From: Hypericibacter sp049323455
GTDB taxonomy: Bacteria > Pseudomonadota > Alphaproteobacteria > Dongiales > Dongiaceae
Assembly: GCA_049323455.1 (NCBI GenBank)
Contig: JBMONF010000065.1
Coordinates: 1 to 64,000, forward strand
Length of the DNA: 64,000 nucleotides
Direction of reading: 5' to 3'
In this document: positions 16,987-26,716 of the stretch, piece by piece
Layout: every line of letters begins with the position of its first letter
How positions within the stretch are numbered: position 1 is the stretch's first letter
Made by a program: the position numbers and the translations under genes
The notes under the pieces: model-generated
What the model was told of the DNA's origin: nothing
Database searches by the model: none
The model's input: the letters and a program-made list of their open reading frames with translations, nothing else

Positions 16987-18534
16987 ATGAGAACCGTTCG
17001 CGCAGCGCTGCTCGCTGCGACTGCTCTGGCCCTGTCGGGTGCCGCGGGGCTGTTGGGCCCTGCAGCCTCGGCCGCCGACTACAGCCAGTACGGAATCGAC
17101 AAGGACGTTCCGGGTGCCTGCTCCTACGCCTCGATCGACGCCAAGGACTATACCGGCCGTACGCTCAACATCATCACCCACGCGATCCCGGTGATGGGCG
17201 AGCCGACGGCGCTCCACGCCAAGCAATTCGAGGAATTGACCGGCGCCAAGGTGAACGTCGTGCATGTGCCGTTCGGCGACCTGTTCCAGCGCATCATGAT
17301 CCCGTTCCAGACCGGCCAGAATGCCTATGACGTGATGTTCTACGGCTCGCTGTGGATCGGCGACCTGCACGATTATCTGGCACCCGTGCCCGACGCCTAC
17401 AAGCAGACCAGCGGCATGCAGGACGTGACGAAGAACTACCAGGACGTCGCCACCTGGGGCGACACCATGGTTCAGTATCCGGTCGACGGCGACCGGCATT
17501 ATCTCAAATACCGGACCGACATCTTCGATAACCCGGAGATGCAGACGAAATACAAGAAGGACACGGGCAAAGATCTCAAGGTTCCCGAGACCTGGGAGGA
17601 ATACAACGAGGTCGCCCAGTATTTCTCGGGCTGGGACTGGGACGGCGACGGCAACCCCAATTTCGGCAGCGCCGAGGTCGCCAAGCGCGACGACCTGATG
17701 TTCTCGGCCTTCATCAGCCGCGTCGCGCCTTACGCGAAGAATCCGAACGTCAAGGGCGGCTTCTACTTCGACCTCGAGACCATGGAGCCGCTGGTCAATA
17801 CGCCGGGCTGGGTCAAGGGCCTCGAGCTCTTCGTCCAGGCCCAGAAGGCCTTCCCGCCGGGCGGCAGCAATTTCGGCCTGGGCGACGAGATCTTCTCCTT
17901 CGGCGGCGGCCAGACCCTGATGAGCTATAGCTGGGACGACGCCTTCATCCAGGCGATGCAGCCCGACAGCCGTATCCGCAACAAGGTCGCGGCCGCGCCG
18001 CTGCCGGGCGCCCACGAGGTGTGGAACCGCAAGACCCAGCAGTGGGATCACTTCGACACGCCGAACCGCGCGCCTTACATCACCTGGGGCTGGACATCGG
18101 CGGTTTCGAAGGCATCCGAGAACAAGGACATGGCGTTCGACTATCTCTGCTTCTTCAGCAACGAGGCCAATACGCTGCACGACCTGCAGATCGGCCGCTT
18201 CGGCGTGAACCCGTACCGCAACGCGCACTTCGATGCGAAGTTCTGGATCGACAAGCTGGGCTGGGACGAGAAAACGGCGACGACTTACGTGCAAACGCTG
18301 TCGGGCATGGATCTGAGCAAGAACCGCGTCTTCGACCTGCGCGTCCCGGGTGTCAGCCAGTTCATGTCCTCGCTCGCGGCCGGCGTATCCGAGGCGCTGG
18401 CCGGGCAGAAGACGCCGCAGGAGGCGCTCGACGGCGTTGCCGAAGAGTGGCGCAAGATCGTCGACCGGGTCGGCAAGGACAAGGTCCGCGAAGCTTACGC
18501 CAAGGTGGTCGCGCTCGAAGACAACCTTCGCTGA
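16987..18534 (+). CDS. ABC transporter extracellular solute-binding protein (family 1)
   Basis: The 515-aa periplasmic protein has a signal peptide MRTVRAALLAATALALSGAA... with likely cleavage after ASA (ASA-ADYSQY). The mature part is a family 1 binding protein (sugar or polyol type) with VMGEPTALHAKQFEELTGAKVNV at the N-terminal lobe, YDVMFYGSLWIGDL, and TPNRAPYITWGWTSAVSKASENK. The start at 16987 has GGGGAGGAAAC just upstream. It delivers substrate to the two permeases encoded next. The ligand could be a polyol, a glycerol-like compound or a larger sugar; the dehydrogenase context favours an alcohol or polyol. Confidence 0.85.
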   Translation: MRTVRAALLAATALALSGAAGLLGPAASAADYSQYGIDKDVPGACSYASIDAKDYTGRTLNIITHAIPVMGEPTALHAKQFEELTGAKVNVVHVPFGDLFQRIMIPFQTGQNAYDVMFYGSLWIGDLHDYLAPVPDAYKQTSGMQDVTKNYQDVATWGDTMVQYPVDGDRHYLKYRTDIFDNPEMQTKYKKDTGKDLKVPETWEEYNEVAQYFSGWDWDGDGNPNFGSAEVAKRDDLMFSAFISRVAPYAKNPNVKGGFYFDLETMEPLVNTPGWVKGLELFVQAQKAFPPGGSNFGLGDEIFSFGGGQTLMSYSWDDAFIQAMQPDSRIRNKVAAAPLPGAHEVWNRKTQQWDHFDTPNRAPYITWGWTSAVSKASENKDMAFDYLCFFSNEANTLHDLQIGRFGVNPYRNAHFDAKFWIDKLGWDEKTATTYVQTLSGMDLSKNRVFDLRVPGVSQFMSSLAAGVSEALAGQKTPQEALDGVAEEWRKIVDRVGKDKVREAYAKVVALEDNLR

Positions 18535-18672
18535 GCGAACCGGAATCTGTCCGGCGCCTCGGGGGCGTCGCGTCCCGGGGACGCCGGACAGATGCTGCCG
18601 AGGATTTCACCGGCGCTCTCGGGACAGCCATCCCGGAGCGCCGGGCGTCGCCGGGGAACGATCGAAGCCGCC

Positions 18673-19536
18673 ATGATCAGCCAGAAATACGCATTCCTCC
18701 TACCGGGGCTGCTTGTTCTCCTGGCCATCATCCTGTTTCCGCTGCTCTTCACGATCCGCGTGAGCTTCTCGAGCTGGGACGTGACGCAGCCGGGCCTCGA
18801 CTGGATCGGGGGCGAGAACTACGCGCGGTTGATCGTGGATGGCCGTTTCTGGCAGGCGCTGCTCCGGCTCGGCCTGATCGCCGTCGCTTCCGTCGTCCTG
18901 CAATACGTCATCGGCTTCGGGCTCGCTCTGCTCGTCTGGCGCGATGTGGCGCTGAAGCGGTTCATCCGCGTTCTCTTCCTGATCCCGATGATGACGACGC
19001 CCGTCATCATGTCGGTCATTTGGCGCACCATCTTCCACGAATCGCTCGGCCCCGCGAACGACCTCGTGCGGCTCCTGGGCTTCGCGCCGCTGAACTGGCT
19101 CACCGACGGCGGGATGGCGGTGGCGAGCGTCCTCATCGTCGAGGTCTGGCAGTGGACGCCGTTCATGTTCCTGCTGCTGCTGGCCGGCCTGCTGTCGCTG
19201 CCGCGCGAGCCCTTTCTCGCGGCCGCCATCGACGGCGCCGGGCCGTTGCGCACCTTCGTGAACGTGACCTTTCCGATGATGGCGCCGATCTCCATCGGCG
19301 CCCTGGTGATCCGGCTGATCGAGGCCTCCAAGATCATGGAGACGGTCTATGTCATGACCTCGGGCGGGCCGGGCACGGCCACGGAGACGTCCAGTTACTA
19401 CATCTACATCCGCGGCCTCAGAGATTTCCAGATCGGCTACGCGGCGTCGCTGTCGCTGACCTACCTGGTCATCATGATCGTCTGCCTGACCGTGATCGCG
19501 AAGCTGCTGGTCCGGGTCATGCTGCCGCGGGCATGA
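18673..19536 (+). CDS. ABC transporter permease (MalF-like)
   Basis: The 287-aa inner-membrane protein has six hydrophobic segments, from YAFLLPGLLVLLAIILFPLL to the C-terminal LSLTYLVIMIVCLTVIAKLL. The coupling EAA loop reads EPFLAAAIDGAGPLRTFVNVTFPMM, the contact to the ATPase. The ATG at 18673 is preferred to an upstream in-frame ATG, since the extension is unconserved and lacks hydrophobic character. Its stop overlaps the start of the next permease (ATGA), showing translational coupling. Confidence 0.9.
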   Translation: MISQKYAFLLPGLLVLLAIILFPLLFTIRVSFSSWDVTQPGLDWIGGENYARLIVDGRFWQALLRLGLIAVASVVLQYVIGFGLALLVWRDVALKRFIRVLFLIPMMTTPVIMSVIWRTIFHESLGPANDLVRLLGFAPLNWLTDGGMAVASVLIVEVWQWTPFMFLLLLAGLLSLPREPFLAAAIDGAGPLRTFVNVTFPMMAPISIGALVIRLIEASKIMETVYVMTSGGPGTATETSSYYIYIRGLRDFQIGYAASLSLTYLVIMIVCLTVIAKLLVRVMLPRA

Positions 19537-20390
19537 GCGATCCCATGCGCACCCTCTATCTCGCCCTCAAATATGCGACGATCCTGTTGTGGTCGGGCTT
19601 CGTGGCGGGGCCGTTTCTCTGGGCGCTGACCACGTCGTTCAAGACGGCCAACGGCGTGATGAGCGGCGCCACCTACATTCCGTGGCTGCAGTACGAGCCG
19701 TCGCTCGAAGGTTGGCGCGTCCTGGTGCGCCGGGACGGGACCGGAATCGATATCGTCGGGCCCTACCTGTCGAGCATCGTGGTCACGTTCAGCGCCAGCG
19801 CCATCAGCCTGGTCCTGGGCACGCTCGCGGCCTACGGCCTGTCGCGCTTCAGCTACCGATGGGGCTTCGTGAAGACCGGCGACATCACGTTCTTCTTCAT
19901 CTCCCAGCGGATCATGCCGCCGATCGTGCTCGCCATCCCGTTTTTCCTGATGCTCCGCTTTCTCGGCCTGCTCGACACGATTCCGGGGTTGATCCTGGTG
20001 TACGTCGCCCTGCTTCTGCCGATCGCCGTCTGGGTGATGGTGGATTTCTTCAACAACGTGCCCAAGCAGATCGACGAGATGGCGATGATCGACGGCTGCA
20101 CGCCGATCCAGACCTTCCTGCGGGTGATCCTGCCCAACTCGTTGCCCGGCTTGGTCGTGGCCGGGCTGTTCTGCATCATTTTCGGCTGGAACGACTTCTT
20201 CTTCGCCTTCACCATGACCTTCACCAAGACGCAGCTCCTGCCCGTCGCCGTGGTGGCGCTCAATTCCTCGGTGACGCCCTGGTGGAGCCTTTCGGCCTCG
20301 GCTCTCGTCTCGGTGGCGCCGCTCGTGATCGTGGCGTTCCTGGTGGAGCGCTTCCTGTCGCGCGGCGATCTGGCCGGCGCCATCCGGTGA
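19533..20390 (+). CDS. ABC transporter permease (MalG-like)
   Basis: The 285-aa inner-membrane partner permease starts MSDPMRTLYLALKYATILLW at the ATGA overlap with the previous gene. It has six membrane segments and the EAA loop KQIDEMAMIDGCTPIQTFLRVILPNSLPGL. The C-terminus ends VERFLSRGDLAGAIR. The pair forms the heterodimeric channel of a carbohydrate-type importer (CUT1). The frame is also open far upstream, but that part is a shadow of the binding-protein gene. Confidence 0.9.
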   Translation: MSDPMRTLYLALKYATILLWSGFVAGPFLWALTTSFKTANGVMSGATYIPWLQYEPSLEGWRVLVRRDGTGIDIVGPYLSSIVVTFSASAISLVLGTLAAYGLSRFSYRWGFVKTGDITFFFISQRIMPPIVLAIPFFLMLRFLGLLDTIPGLILVYVALLLPIAVWVMVDFFNNVPKQIDEMAMIDGCTPIQTFLRVILPNSLPGLVVAGLFCIIFGWNDFFFAFTMTFTKTQLLPVAVVALNSSVTPWWSLSASALVSVAPLVIVAFLVERFLSRGDLAGAIR

Positions 20391-20400
20391 GATCGCGGTG

Positions 20401-21480
20401 ATGGCGCTCGTGGCACAGGATCTGTCGCTGACGGTGGACGGCGTCCCGCATCTTGCCGGCATCGGCGTCACTCTGGCCCGCGGCGGGCTCTACACGGTGC
20501 TGGGCCGCACGCTGGCGGGCAAGACGACGCTGCTGCGGGTCATTGCCGGCCTGCAGGCGGTCGATGACGGCACGCTCGCGCTGGACGGGCGGGACTATCG
20601 GCGCCTGCCGGTGTGGCGGCGCAGCGTGGCGATGGTCTATCAGCAGTTCATCAACTATCCGCATCTCGACGCCTTGGCGAACGTCGCCTTTCCGCTGCGC
20701 CGTGCCGGCGTCGATCCGGCCGAAGCCGACCGGCGGGCGCGCGAGACCCTGGCGCGGGTCGGGCTGCAAGGGTTCGAGAATCGCCGGCCTTCGCAGCTCT
20801 CGGGCGGCCAGCAGCAGCGGGTGGCGCTGGCGCGCGCGCTGGTCAAGAATGCGGACCTGCTCCTTCTGGACGAGCCGCTGGTCAATCTCGACTACAAGCT
20901 GCGGGAACAGTTGCGCGAGGAATTTCGCGGCATCCTCTCCGAACAGGCCCATTCGATCGTTCTCTATACGACGACCGATCCCGCGGAAGCGATGCTGCTC
21001 GGCCGCACCATCACCGTCATGCACGAGGGCCGTATCCTGCAGGTCGGCGATCCGGCGACGGTGTTCGACCGGCCGGCCGATGTCCGCGTCGCCGGCATCA
21101 TCAACGACCCGCCGATGAACCTGATCGACGGCGTGATCGCCGACGGCGCCATCCGGCTTGCCGGCGACACCCGGCTGGCGCTGCCGCGGCACATGGCCGG
21201 CCTCGCGCCTGGCGCCTACCGCTTCGGGCTGCGTGCGACGGACGTCACCCCGGCGGCGGATGGCGTCGCCATGCAGGTCGAGCTCGCGGAGATCAGCGGC
21301 TCGGAGACCCTTCTGCATGTCGTCGGCAGTTGCGGCCGGCTCGTGCTGCAAATGGAGGGCGTGCACGGTTACGTCATCTCCGATCGGGTCGGCGTCTTGC
21401 TGCCGAGCGACCGGATGTTCGTGTTCGGCGGGGAGGGCGGCTTGCTGCGCGCCCCCGGCGACGCCGGCCGGGGAGTCTGA
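20401..21480 (+). CDS. ABC transporter ATP-binding protein 1 (H-loop histidine replaced)
   Basis: The 359-aa CUT1-type ATPase has a TOBE-like C-terminal regulatory region. Walker A is GRTLAGKT (35-42), the Q-loop is VYQQFINYP, the signature is intact (LSGGQ, 133-137), and Walker B is LLLLDEP (153-159). The switch region reads YTTTDPAEA, with Thr192 where the catalytic H-loop His is expected. It resembles GlpS-like subunits of glycerol-type importers, but this cannot be proven here. A GTG three bases upstream (20398) is an alternative start. It is 3 bp from the second ATPase gene. Confidence 0.88.
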   Translation: MALVAQDLSLTVDGVPHLAGIGVTLARGGLYTVLGRTLAGKTTLLRVIAGLQAVDDGTLALDGRDYRRLPVWRRSVAMVYQQFINYPHLDALANVAFPLRRAGVDPAEADRRARETLARVGLQGFENRRPSQLSGGQQQRVALARALVKNADLLLLDEPLVNLDYKLREQLREEFRGILSEQAHSIVLYTTTDPAEAMLLGRTITVMHEGRILQVGDPATVFDRPADVRVAGIINDPPMNLIDGVIADGAIRLAGDTRLALPRHMAGLAPGAYRFGLRATDVTPAADGVAMQVELAEISGSETLLHVVGSCGRLVLQMEGVHGYVISDRVGVLLPSDRMFVFGGEGGLLRAPGDAGRGV

Positions 21481-21483
21481 GCC

Positions 21484-22557
<1,074 letters not shown>

Positions 22558-22702
22558 CCCGTCGCCCGTTGCAGGGCGGCACGGCACGGCGATCGAATTC
22601 GTTCGCCGCAGGCTGAAGTCGCAATCCCGGCCCTATTCCGAGCAAGAGATCGGGCAGGCCACGCCCGCCACGCCATGGTGGTTCGTCGATCTGCAAGCGG
22701 CG

Positions 22703-23317
22703 TCAGCCGCTCCGCTTCAGCAGGAACAGGCCCTGCTCGCCGAGCAGGTTGGCGAGATGGAGCGAGCGGATCGGCCGCGCCCGGCCGTACGCGTTGATGG
22801 CGATGGCGCGCTCGATCGCGATCGAGCGCGCGCGGCACAGCTCGAAGAAGTCGCGGATCGTGCAGAGATGGATGTTGGGGGTGTCGTACCAGGTGGCCGG
22901 CAGCGTCGGCGTTACCGGCATGCGGCCCATGGCGCCCAGATGCCAGCGCACGCGCCAATGGCCGAAATTGGGGAAGGAGACGATGGCGCGCCGGCCGATG
23001 CGGGCGAGCTGCAGCAGCACCGCCAGCGGGTTGTGCGTCGCCTGCAGCGTCTGGCTCAGCACCACGTAATCGAAGGCGTCCGAGGGATAGTCGGCGAGGT
23101 CGGTGTCGGCGTCGCCCTGGATCACCGACAGGCCTTGCGCCACGCAGGCATTGACGCCCGCCTGGCTCAACTCCATGCCGCGCCCGTCCACCTGCTTGAA
23201 ATGGACCAGATAGTCGAGCAGCGCCCCGTCGCCGCAGCCGACGTCGAGCACGCGCGTCTTCGGCTGGATCATGTCCGCGATCAGCTGCAGGTCGACGCGG
23301 ATGGAGGCGCGGTTCAT
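22703..23317 (-). CDS. metW: Methionine biosynthesis protein MetW
   Basis: The 204-aa SAM-binding methyltransferase-fold protein has motif I VLDVGCGDGALLDYL (residues about 19-33) and FDYVVLSQTLQATHNPLAVLLQL (motif IV region). In proteobacteria MetW works with the MetX acyltransferase; it is needed for full homoserine acylation activity in some species. The metX gene is 85 bp upstream on the same strand, the usual metX-metW order. The convergent ABC gene ends 145 bp away. Confidence 0.92.
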   Translation of the reverse strand: MNRASIRVDLQLIADMIQPKTRVLDVGCGDGALLDYLVHFKQVDGRGMELSQAGVNACVAQGLSVIQGDADTDLADYPSDAFDYVVLSQTLQATHNPLAVLLQLARIGRRAIVSFPNFGHWRVRWHLGAMGRMPVTPTLPATWYDTPNIHLCTIRDFFELCRARSIAIERAIAINAYGRARPIRSLHLANLLGEQGLFLLKRSG

Positions 23318-23402
23318 CGGGCGGGGCTCTCGAGGGTCTGGCTCTGGGGCGGGCTGTGGAACGGGGCTCCGGCGCGTCTCGGGCGAAGTCGGGCGCGGTC
23401 GA

Positions 23403-24605
23403 TCAGGCGCGGTTCAGGCCGCGGTGCTCGGCGCAGCCGGCGAGGAAGCCCGAGAGGGTGCGGAAGAACTCCGGCACCTCGAGCAGGAAGGCGTCATGGC
23501 CGGCGTCGCTCTCGATCTCGACGAAGCTGACATTGGCGGCCACCGCGTTGAGGGCGTGGACGATGATGCGGCTCTCGCGCGTCGGAAACAGCCAGTCGCC
23601 GGTGAAGGACACCACCAGGAAGCGCACCGGCGTCGAGCGGAAGGCGTTGACCAGGCTGCCGCCATGCTCGGCCGCGAGATCGAAATAGTCCATGGCGCGC
23701 GTGATGTAGAGATAGGAGTTGGCGTCGAACCGGTCGACGAAGGTCGAGCCCTGATGCCTCAGATAGCTCTCCACCTGGAAGTCGGCGTCGAAGCCGTAGG
23801 TGAGTTCCGAGCGATCCTGGAGCGTGCGCCCGAACTTGCGGTGCAGCGCCGCCTCCGACAGGTAGGTGATATGCGCCGCCATGCGCGCGACCGACAGGCC
23901 GCGCGACGGGTTCCGGGCCTGCAGCAGATAGTCGCCGCCGCACCAGTCGGGATCGGCCATGATCGCCTGGCGCCCGACCTCGTGGAAGGCGATGTTCTGC
24001 GCCGAATGGCGCGCTGCACAGGCGATCGGCACGGCGGCGAACACGCGCTCGGGATATGTGGCCGCCCATTGCAGCACCTGCATGCCGCCCATCGAGCCGC
24101 CGATCACGCAGAAAAGCTTCTCGATCCCGAGATGGTCGATCAGGAGCTTCTGCGCCCGCACCATGTCGGCGACCGTGACCACCGGGAAGTGGAGCCCGTA
24201 GGGTCGGTTGGTGGTAGGATCGATGTCGCTCGGCCCCGTGGTGCCCATGCAGCCGCCGAGCACGTTGGCGCAGAGCACGAAATAGCGGTCGGTGTCGAGC
24301 GGCAGGCCGGGGCCGACCACGCGGTCCCACCAGCCGGGCTTGCCGGTGATGGGGTGGGGCTCGGCGACGAACTGGTCGCCGGTCAGCGCATGGCAGACCA
24401 GGATCGCGTTCGACCTGTCGGCATTGAGCCGGCCATAGGTCTGGTAGGCCACGGTGAAGGGGCCGAGCGCGATGCCGCAATCGAGCGGCATCGGCCGATC
24501 CCGGCCGAACACCGCGCGGCCGCCCGGGAGCCGGGCGCGGACCTCGGGCGAATTGCGCGGCAAGCCTGCCATCGGCAGTCCCTGAAAGGCGGTCGAAGAG
24601 GGCAT
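23403..24605 (-). CDS. metX: Homoserine O-acetyltransferase (or succinyltransferase) MetX
   Basis: The 400-aa alpha/beta-hydrolase enzyme acylates homoserine in methionine synthesis. The nucleophile elbow is VIGGSMGGMQVLQWA (Ser), the acid is in SFTGDWLFPT, and the base is in ESDAGHDAFLLE. HALTGDQF and CANVLGGCMGTTGPSDIDP are family signatures. The start MPSSTAFQGLPM at 24605 is preferred to the longer frame to 24686. MetX enzymes may use acetyl- or succinyl-CoA; the sequence alone does not settle this. It is divergent from the aromatic amino acid operon, with 113 bp between the start codons. Confidence 0.93.
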   Translation of the reverse strand: MPSSTAFQGLPMAGLPRNSPEVRARLPGGRAVFGRDRPMPLDCGIALGPFTVAYQTYGRLNADRSNAILVCHALTGDQFVAEPHPITGKPGWWDRVVGPGLPLDTDRYFVLCANVLGGCMGTTGPSDIDPTTNRPYGLHFPVVTVADMVRAQKLLIDHLGIEKLFCVIGGSMGGMQVLQWAATYPERVFAAVPIACAARHSAQNIAFHEVGRQAIMADPDWCGGDYLLQARNPSRGLSVARMAAHITYLSEAALHRKFGRTLQDRSELTYGFDADFQVESYLRHQGSTFVDRFDANSYLYITRAMDYFDLAAEHGGSLVNAFRSTPVRFLVVSFTGDWLFPTRESRIIVHALNAVAANVSFVEIESDAGHDAFLLEVPEFFRTLSGFLAGCAEHRGLNRA

Positions 24606-24718
24606 GGAAACCAGCGGATTAGCTAGGGGCGCGGCCCCGATACTGTCAACGTTTTCTTTGATTTTGCCCTGGCCACCGACTATCACTAGGCGCTCTCAAG
24701 ATCCCGGGACCCCAACCC

Positions 24719-25624
24719 ATGGCCGAGGCCGAACCCACCCTCGACGATCTGCGCCGCCAGATCGACGAGATCGACATCGCGCTGCAGGAGCTGATCGTGC
24801 GCCGCGCCGAGATCGTCGCGCGAGTGGGCGAGCTCAAGAACAGGGTTAATGGCCGGCACGCGGTCCATATGCGCCCGGCCCGCGAGGCCGTGATTCTGCG
24901 CAATCTGGTCGCGCGCCATCGCGGCCCCCTGTCGAAAGCGGCACTGGTGCGCATGTGGTGCGAGCTGATGTCGGCCTCGCTGCGCATGGAAGGCAGCTTC
25001 TCGGTGGCGGTCTATGTGCCGGCGGCCGATGTCGGCGGCTACTGGGACCTCGCGCGCGACTATTTCGGCAGCCTGACGCCGTTGCTGCCGCGCGAATCCG
25101 CGCGCCAGGCGCTGGGCGCCGTGTTCGACGGCGACGCCTCGGTCGCGGTGCTGCCGATGCCGCAGCAGACCGATACCGACCACTGGTGGCGCCTGCTCTT
25201 GACGCGCGACCCCAAGGCGCCGCGCGTGCTGGCGCGGCTCCCCTTCGGGGCGCGCGGCTCGGAGCGCGGGGCCCCGGTCGAGGGGCTGGTAGTGGGGCCG
25301 GTGGTGCCCGAGCCCACGGGGCTCGATCGCAGCCTGGTCGCGCTCGAAACGGCGGCCGAACTCTCGCGCAGCGCGCTTTCCGCCGCTTTCAAGGCCGAGG
25401 AGATGACGCCCAGCTTCCTCGCCTTCGGCATCGGCCCCAGCGAGACCGGCGGCTATCTGCATCTGATCGAGGTTCCGGGCTTCCTCGCCCCCGACGACGA
25501 GCGGCTGGCGCGGCTGGCGCGCCGGCTGGGGCCGGCGCTGCAGCAGGTCTGGACGCTCGGCTCCTATGCGGAGCCGCTCACGGCCGAGGAGCTCGGCCTG
25601 CCGCCCAAGTCCCAGCGGAGGTGA
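24719..25624 (+). CDS. Chorismate mutase with degenerate prephenate-dehydratase-like C-terminal region
   Basis: The 301-aa protein begins with an AroQ-type mutase (residues about 1-95: LDDLRRQIDEIDIALQELIVRRAEIVARVGELK, then MRPAREAVILRNLVARH), which converts chorismate to prephenate. The remaining 200 residues resemble a decayed P-protein: DLARDYFGSLTPLLP, GDASVAVLPMP and LLLTRDPKAPRVLARLPF align loosely with dehydratase segments, and the end may be ACT-like. It is the first gene of the mutase-HisC-TyrA operon, 3 bp before hisC. The start ATG directly follows CCCAACCC, without a strong Shine-Dalgarno. Confidence 0.85.
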   Translation: MAEAEPTLDDLRRQIDEIDIALQELIVRRAEIVARVGELKNRVNGRHAVHMRPAREAVILRNLVARHRGPLSKAALVRMWCELMSASLRMEGSFSVAVYVPAADVGGYWDLARDYFGSLTPLLPRESARQALGAVFDGDASVAVLPMPQQTDTDHWWRLLLTRDPKAPRVLARLPFGARGSERGAPVEGLVVGPVVPEPTGLDRSLVALETAAELSRSALSAAFKAEEMTPSFLAFGIGPSETGGYLHLIEVPGFLAPDDERLARLARRLGPALQQVWTLGSYAEPLTAEELGLPPKSQRR

Positions 25625-25627
25625 CCC

Positions 25628-26716
25628 ATGACGCCGACCCCGCGCCCCGGAATCATGCAGATCGCGCCCTATGTCGGCGGCGAATCGAGCCTGCCGGGCA
25701 AGAACCGCGTCATCAGGCTCGCCTCGAACGAATCGCCGCTGGGGCCGAGCCCTCGCGCCGTGGAGGCCTACAAGGCGCTGGCGAACGAGCTGCATCGCTA
25801 TCCCGACGGCGGCGCGGTCCGCTTGCGCGAGGCGATCGCCGCCCATCACGGGCTCGACGCCGCGCGCATCGTCTGCGGCGCCGGGTCGGACGAGCTGATC
25901 GGGCTCCTGGTGCGCGCCTATGTCGGGCCCGGCGACGAGGTGCTCTACAGCCGCCACGGCTTCCTCATGTACGCGATCTCGGCGCAGAGCGTCGGCGCCG
26001 CGCCGGTCAGCGCACCCGAGCGCGATCTCACGGCGGACGTGGACGCGCTCTTGGCGCGCGTCACGCCGCGGACGCGGCTCCTGTTCCTCGCCAACCCGAA
26101 CAACCCCACGGGCAGCTTCTTGCCGGCGGCGGAGATCGGGCGCCTGCGCGAGCGGCTTTCGCCCGACGTGCTGCTGGTGATCGACGCGGCCTATGCCGAA
26201 TATGTATCGCGGGCGGACTACGAGGCGGGGGCCGCGCTGGTCGAGGCCTTCGACAACGTCGTGATGACGCGCACCTTCTCCAAGATCTACGGGCTCGCGG
26301 CCTTGCGCATCGGCTGGGCCTACTGCCCGGCCGCGGTGGCCGACGTGCTCAACCGCCTGCGCGGCCCCTTCAACACGGGCGCGCCCGCCCAGGCCGCGGC
26401 CGTGGCGGCGCTCGAGGACCGGGCCCATACCGAAAAGGCCAAGGCCCACAACGACCGCTGGCTGCCCTGGTTCCGCGAGAGATGCCAGGCGCTGGGTTTC
26501 ACGGCCTATCCCAGTCTCGGCAATTTCGTGCTGGTGCGCTTCCCCGATGCCGAGAAGGCGCTCGCCTTCCTCAACGGCCGCGGCATCATCCCGCGCCGCA
26601 TGGCGGCCTACGGGCTCGCCGACTGCCTGCGCTTCACCATCGGCACCGCCGAGGAGATGGAAGTGACGGCGGCAGCGTTGGGCGAGTTCGTGCGACAGAG
26701 CGGGAGCGGGTCATGA
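25628..26716 (+). CDS. hisC: Histidinol-phosphate/aromatic aminotransferase
   Basis: The 362-aa fold-type I PLP enzyme shows NESPLGPSPRAVEAYKALANELHRYPDG (HisC N-terminal signature), FLANPNNPTGSF, DAAYAEYV, the Schiff-base lysine in RTFSKIYGLAALRIGW, and a C-terminal LRFTIGTAEEMEV. HisC enzymes transaminate imidazole-acetol phosphate, and many also act on aromatic keto acids. Position between chorismate mutase and TyrA suggests that the copy also serves tyrosine and phenylalanine synthesis. Its stop overlaps the tyrA start (ATGA at 26713), so the genes are coupled. Confidence 0.9.
   Translation: MTPTPRPGIMQIAPYVGGESSLPGKNRVIRLASNESPLGPSPRAVEAYKALANELHRYPDGGAVRLREAIAAHHGLDAARIVCGAGSDELIGLLVRAYVGPGDEVLYSRHGFLMYAISAQSVGAAPVSAPERDLTADVDALLARVTPRTRLLFLANPNNPTGSFLPAAEIGRLRERLSPDVLLVIDAAYAEYVSRADYEAGAALVEAFDNVVMTRTFSKIYGLAALRIGWAYCPAAVADVLNRLRGPFNTGAPAQAAAVAALEDRAHTEKAKAHNDRWLPWFRERCQALGFTAYPSLGNFVLVRFPDAEKALAFLNGRGIIPRRMAAYGLADCLRFTIGTAEEMEVTAAALGEFVRQSGSGS

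Noticed and set aside
15700..18294. Very long open frame on the minus strand opposite the alcohol dehydrogenase and binding-protein genes (similar ones at 20260-22587, 26608-29466, 48903-51089 and 184-1437)
   Set aside because: High G+C makes stop-free antisense frames common. Their translations are low-complexity Arg/Gly/Asp/His-rich with no domain, while the opposite strand encodes clear families.
24606..24718. Possible SAM-II riboswitch upstream of metX
   Set aside because: The 113-bp leader has GTGATAG and GCTAATCC pieces, but the conserved GTGATTTG/CCGG and GCTAAA elements and the pseudoknot arms do not line up.
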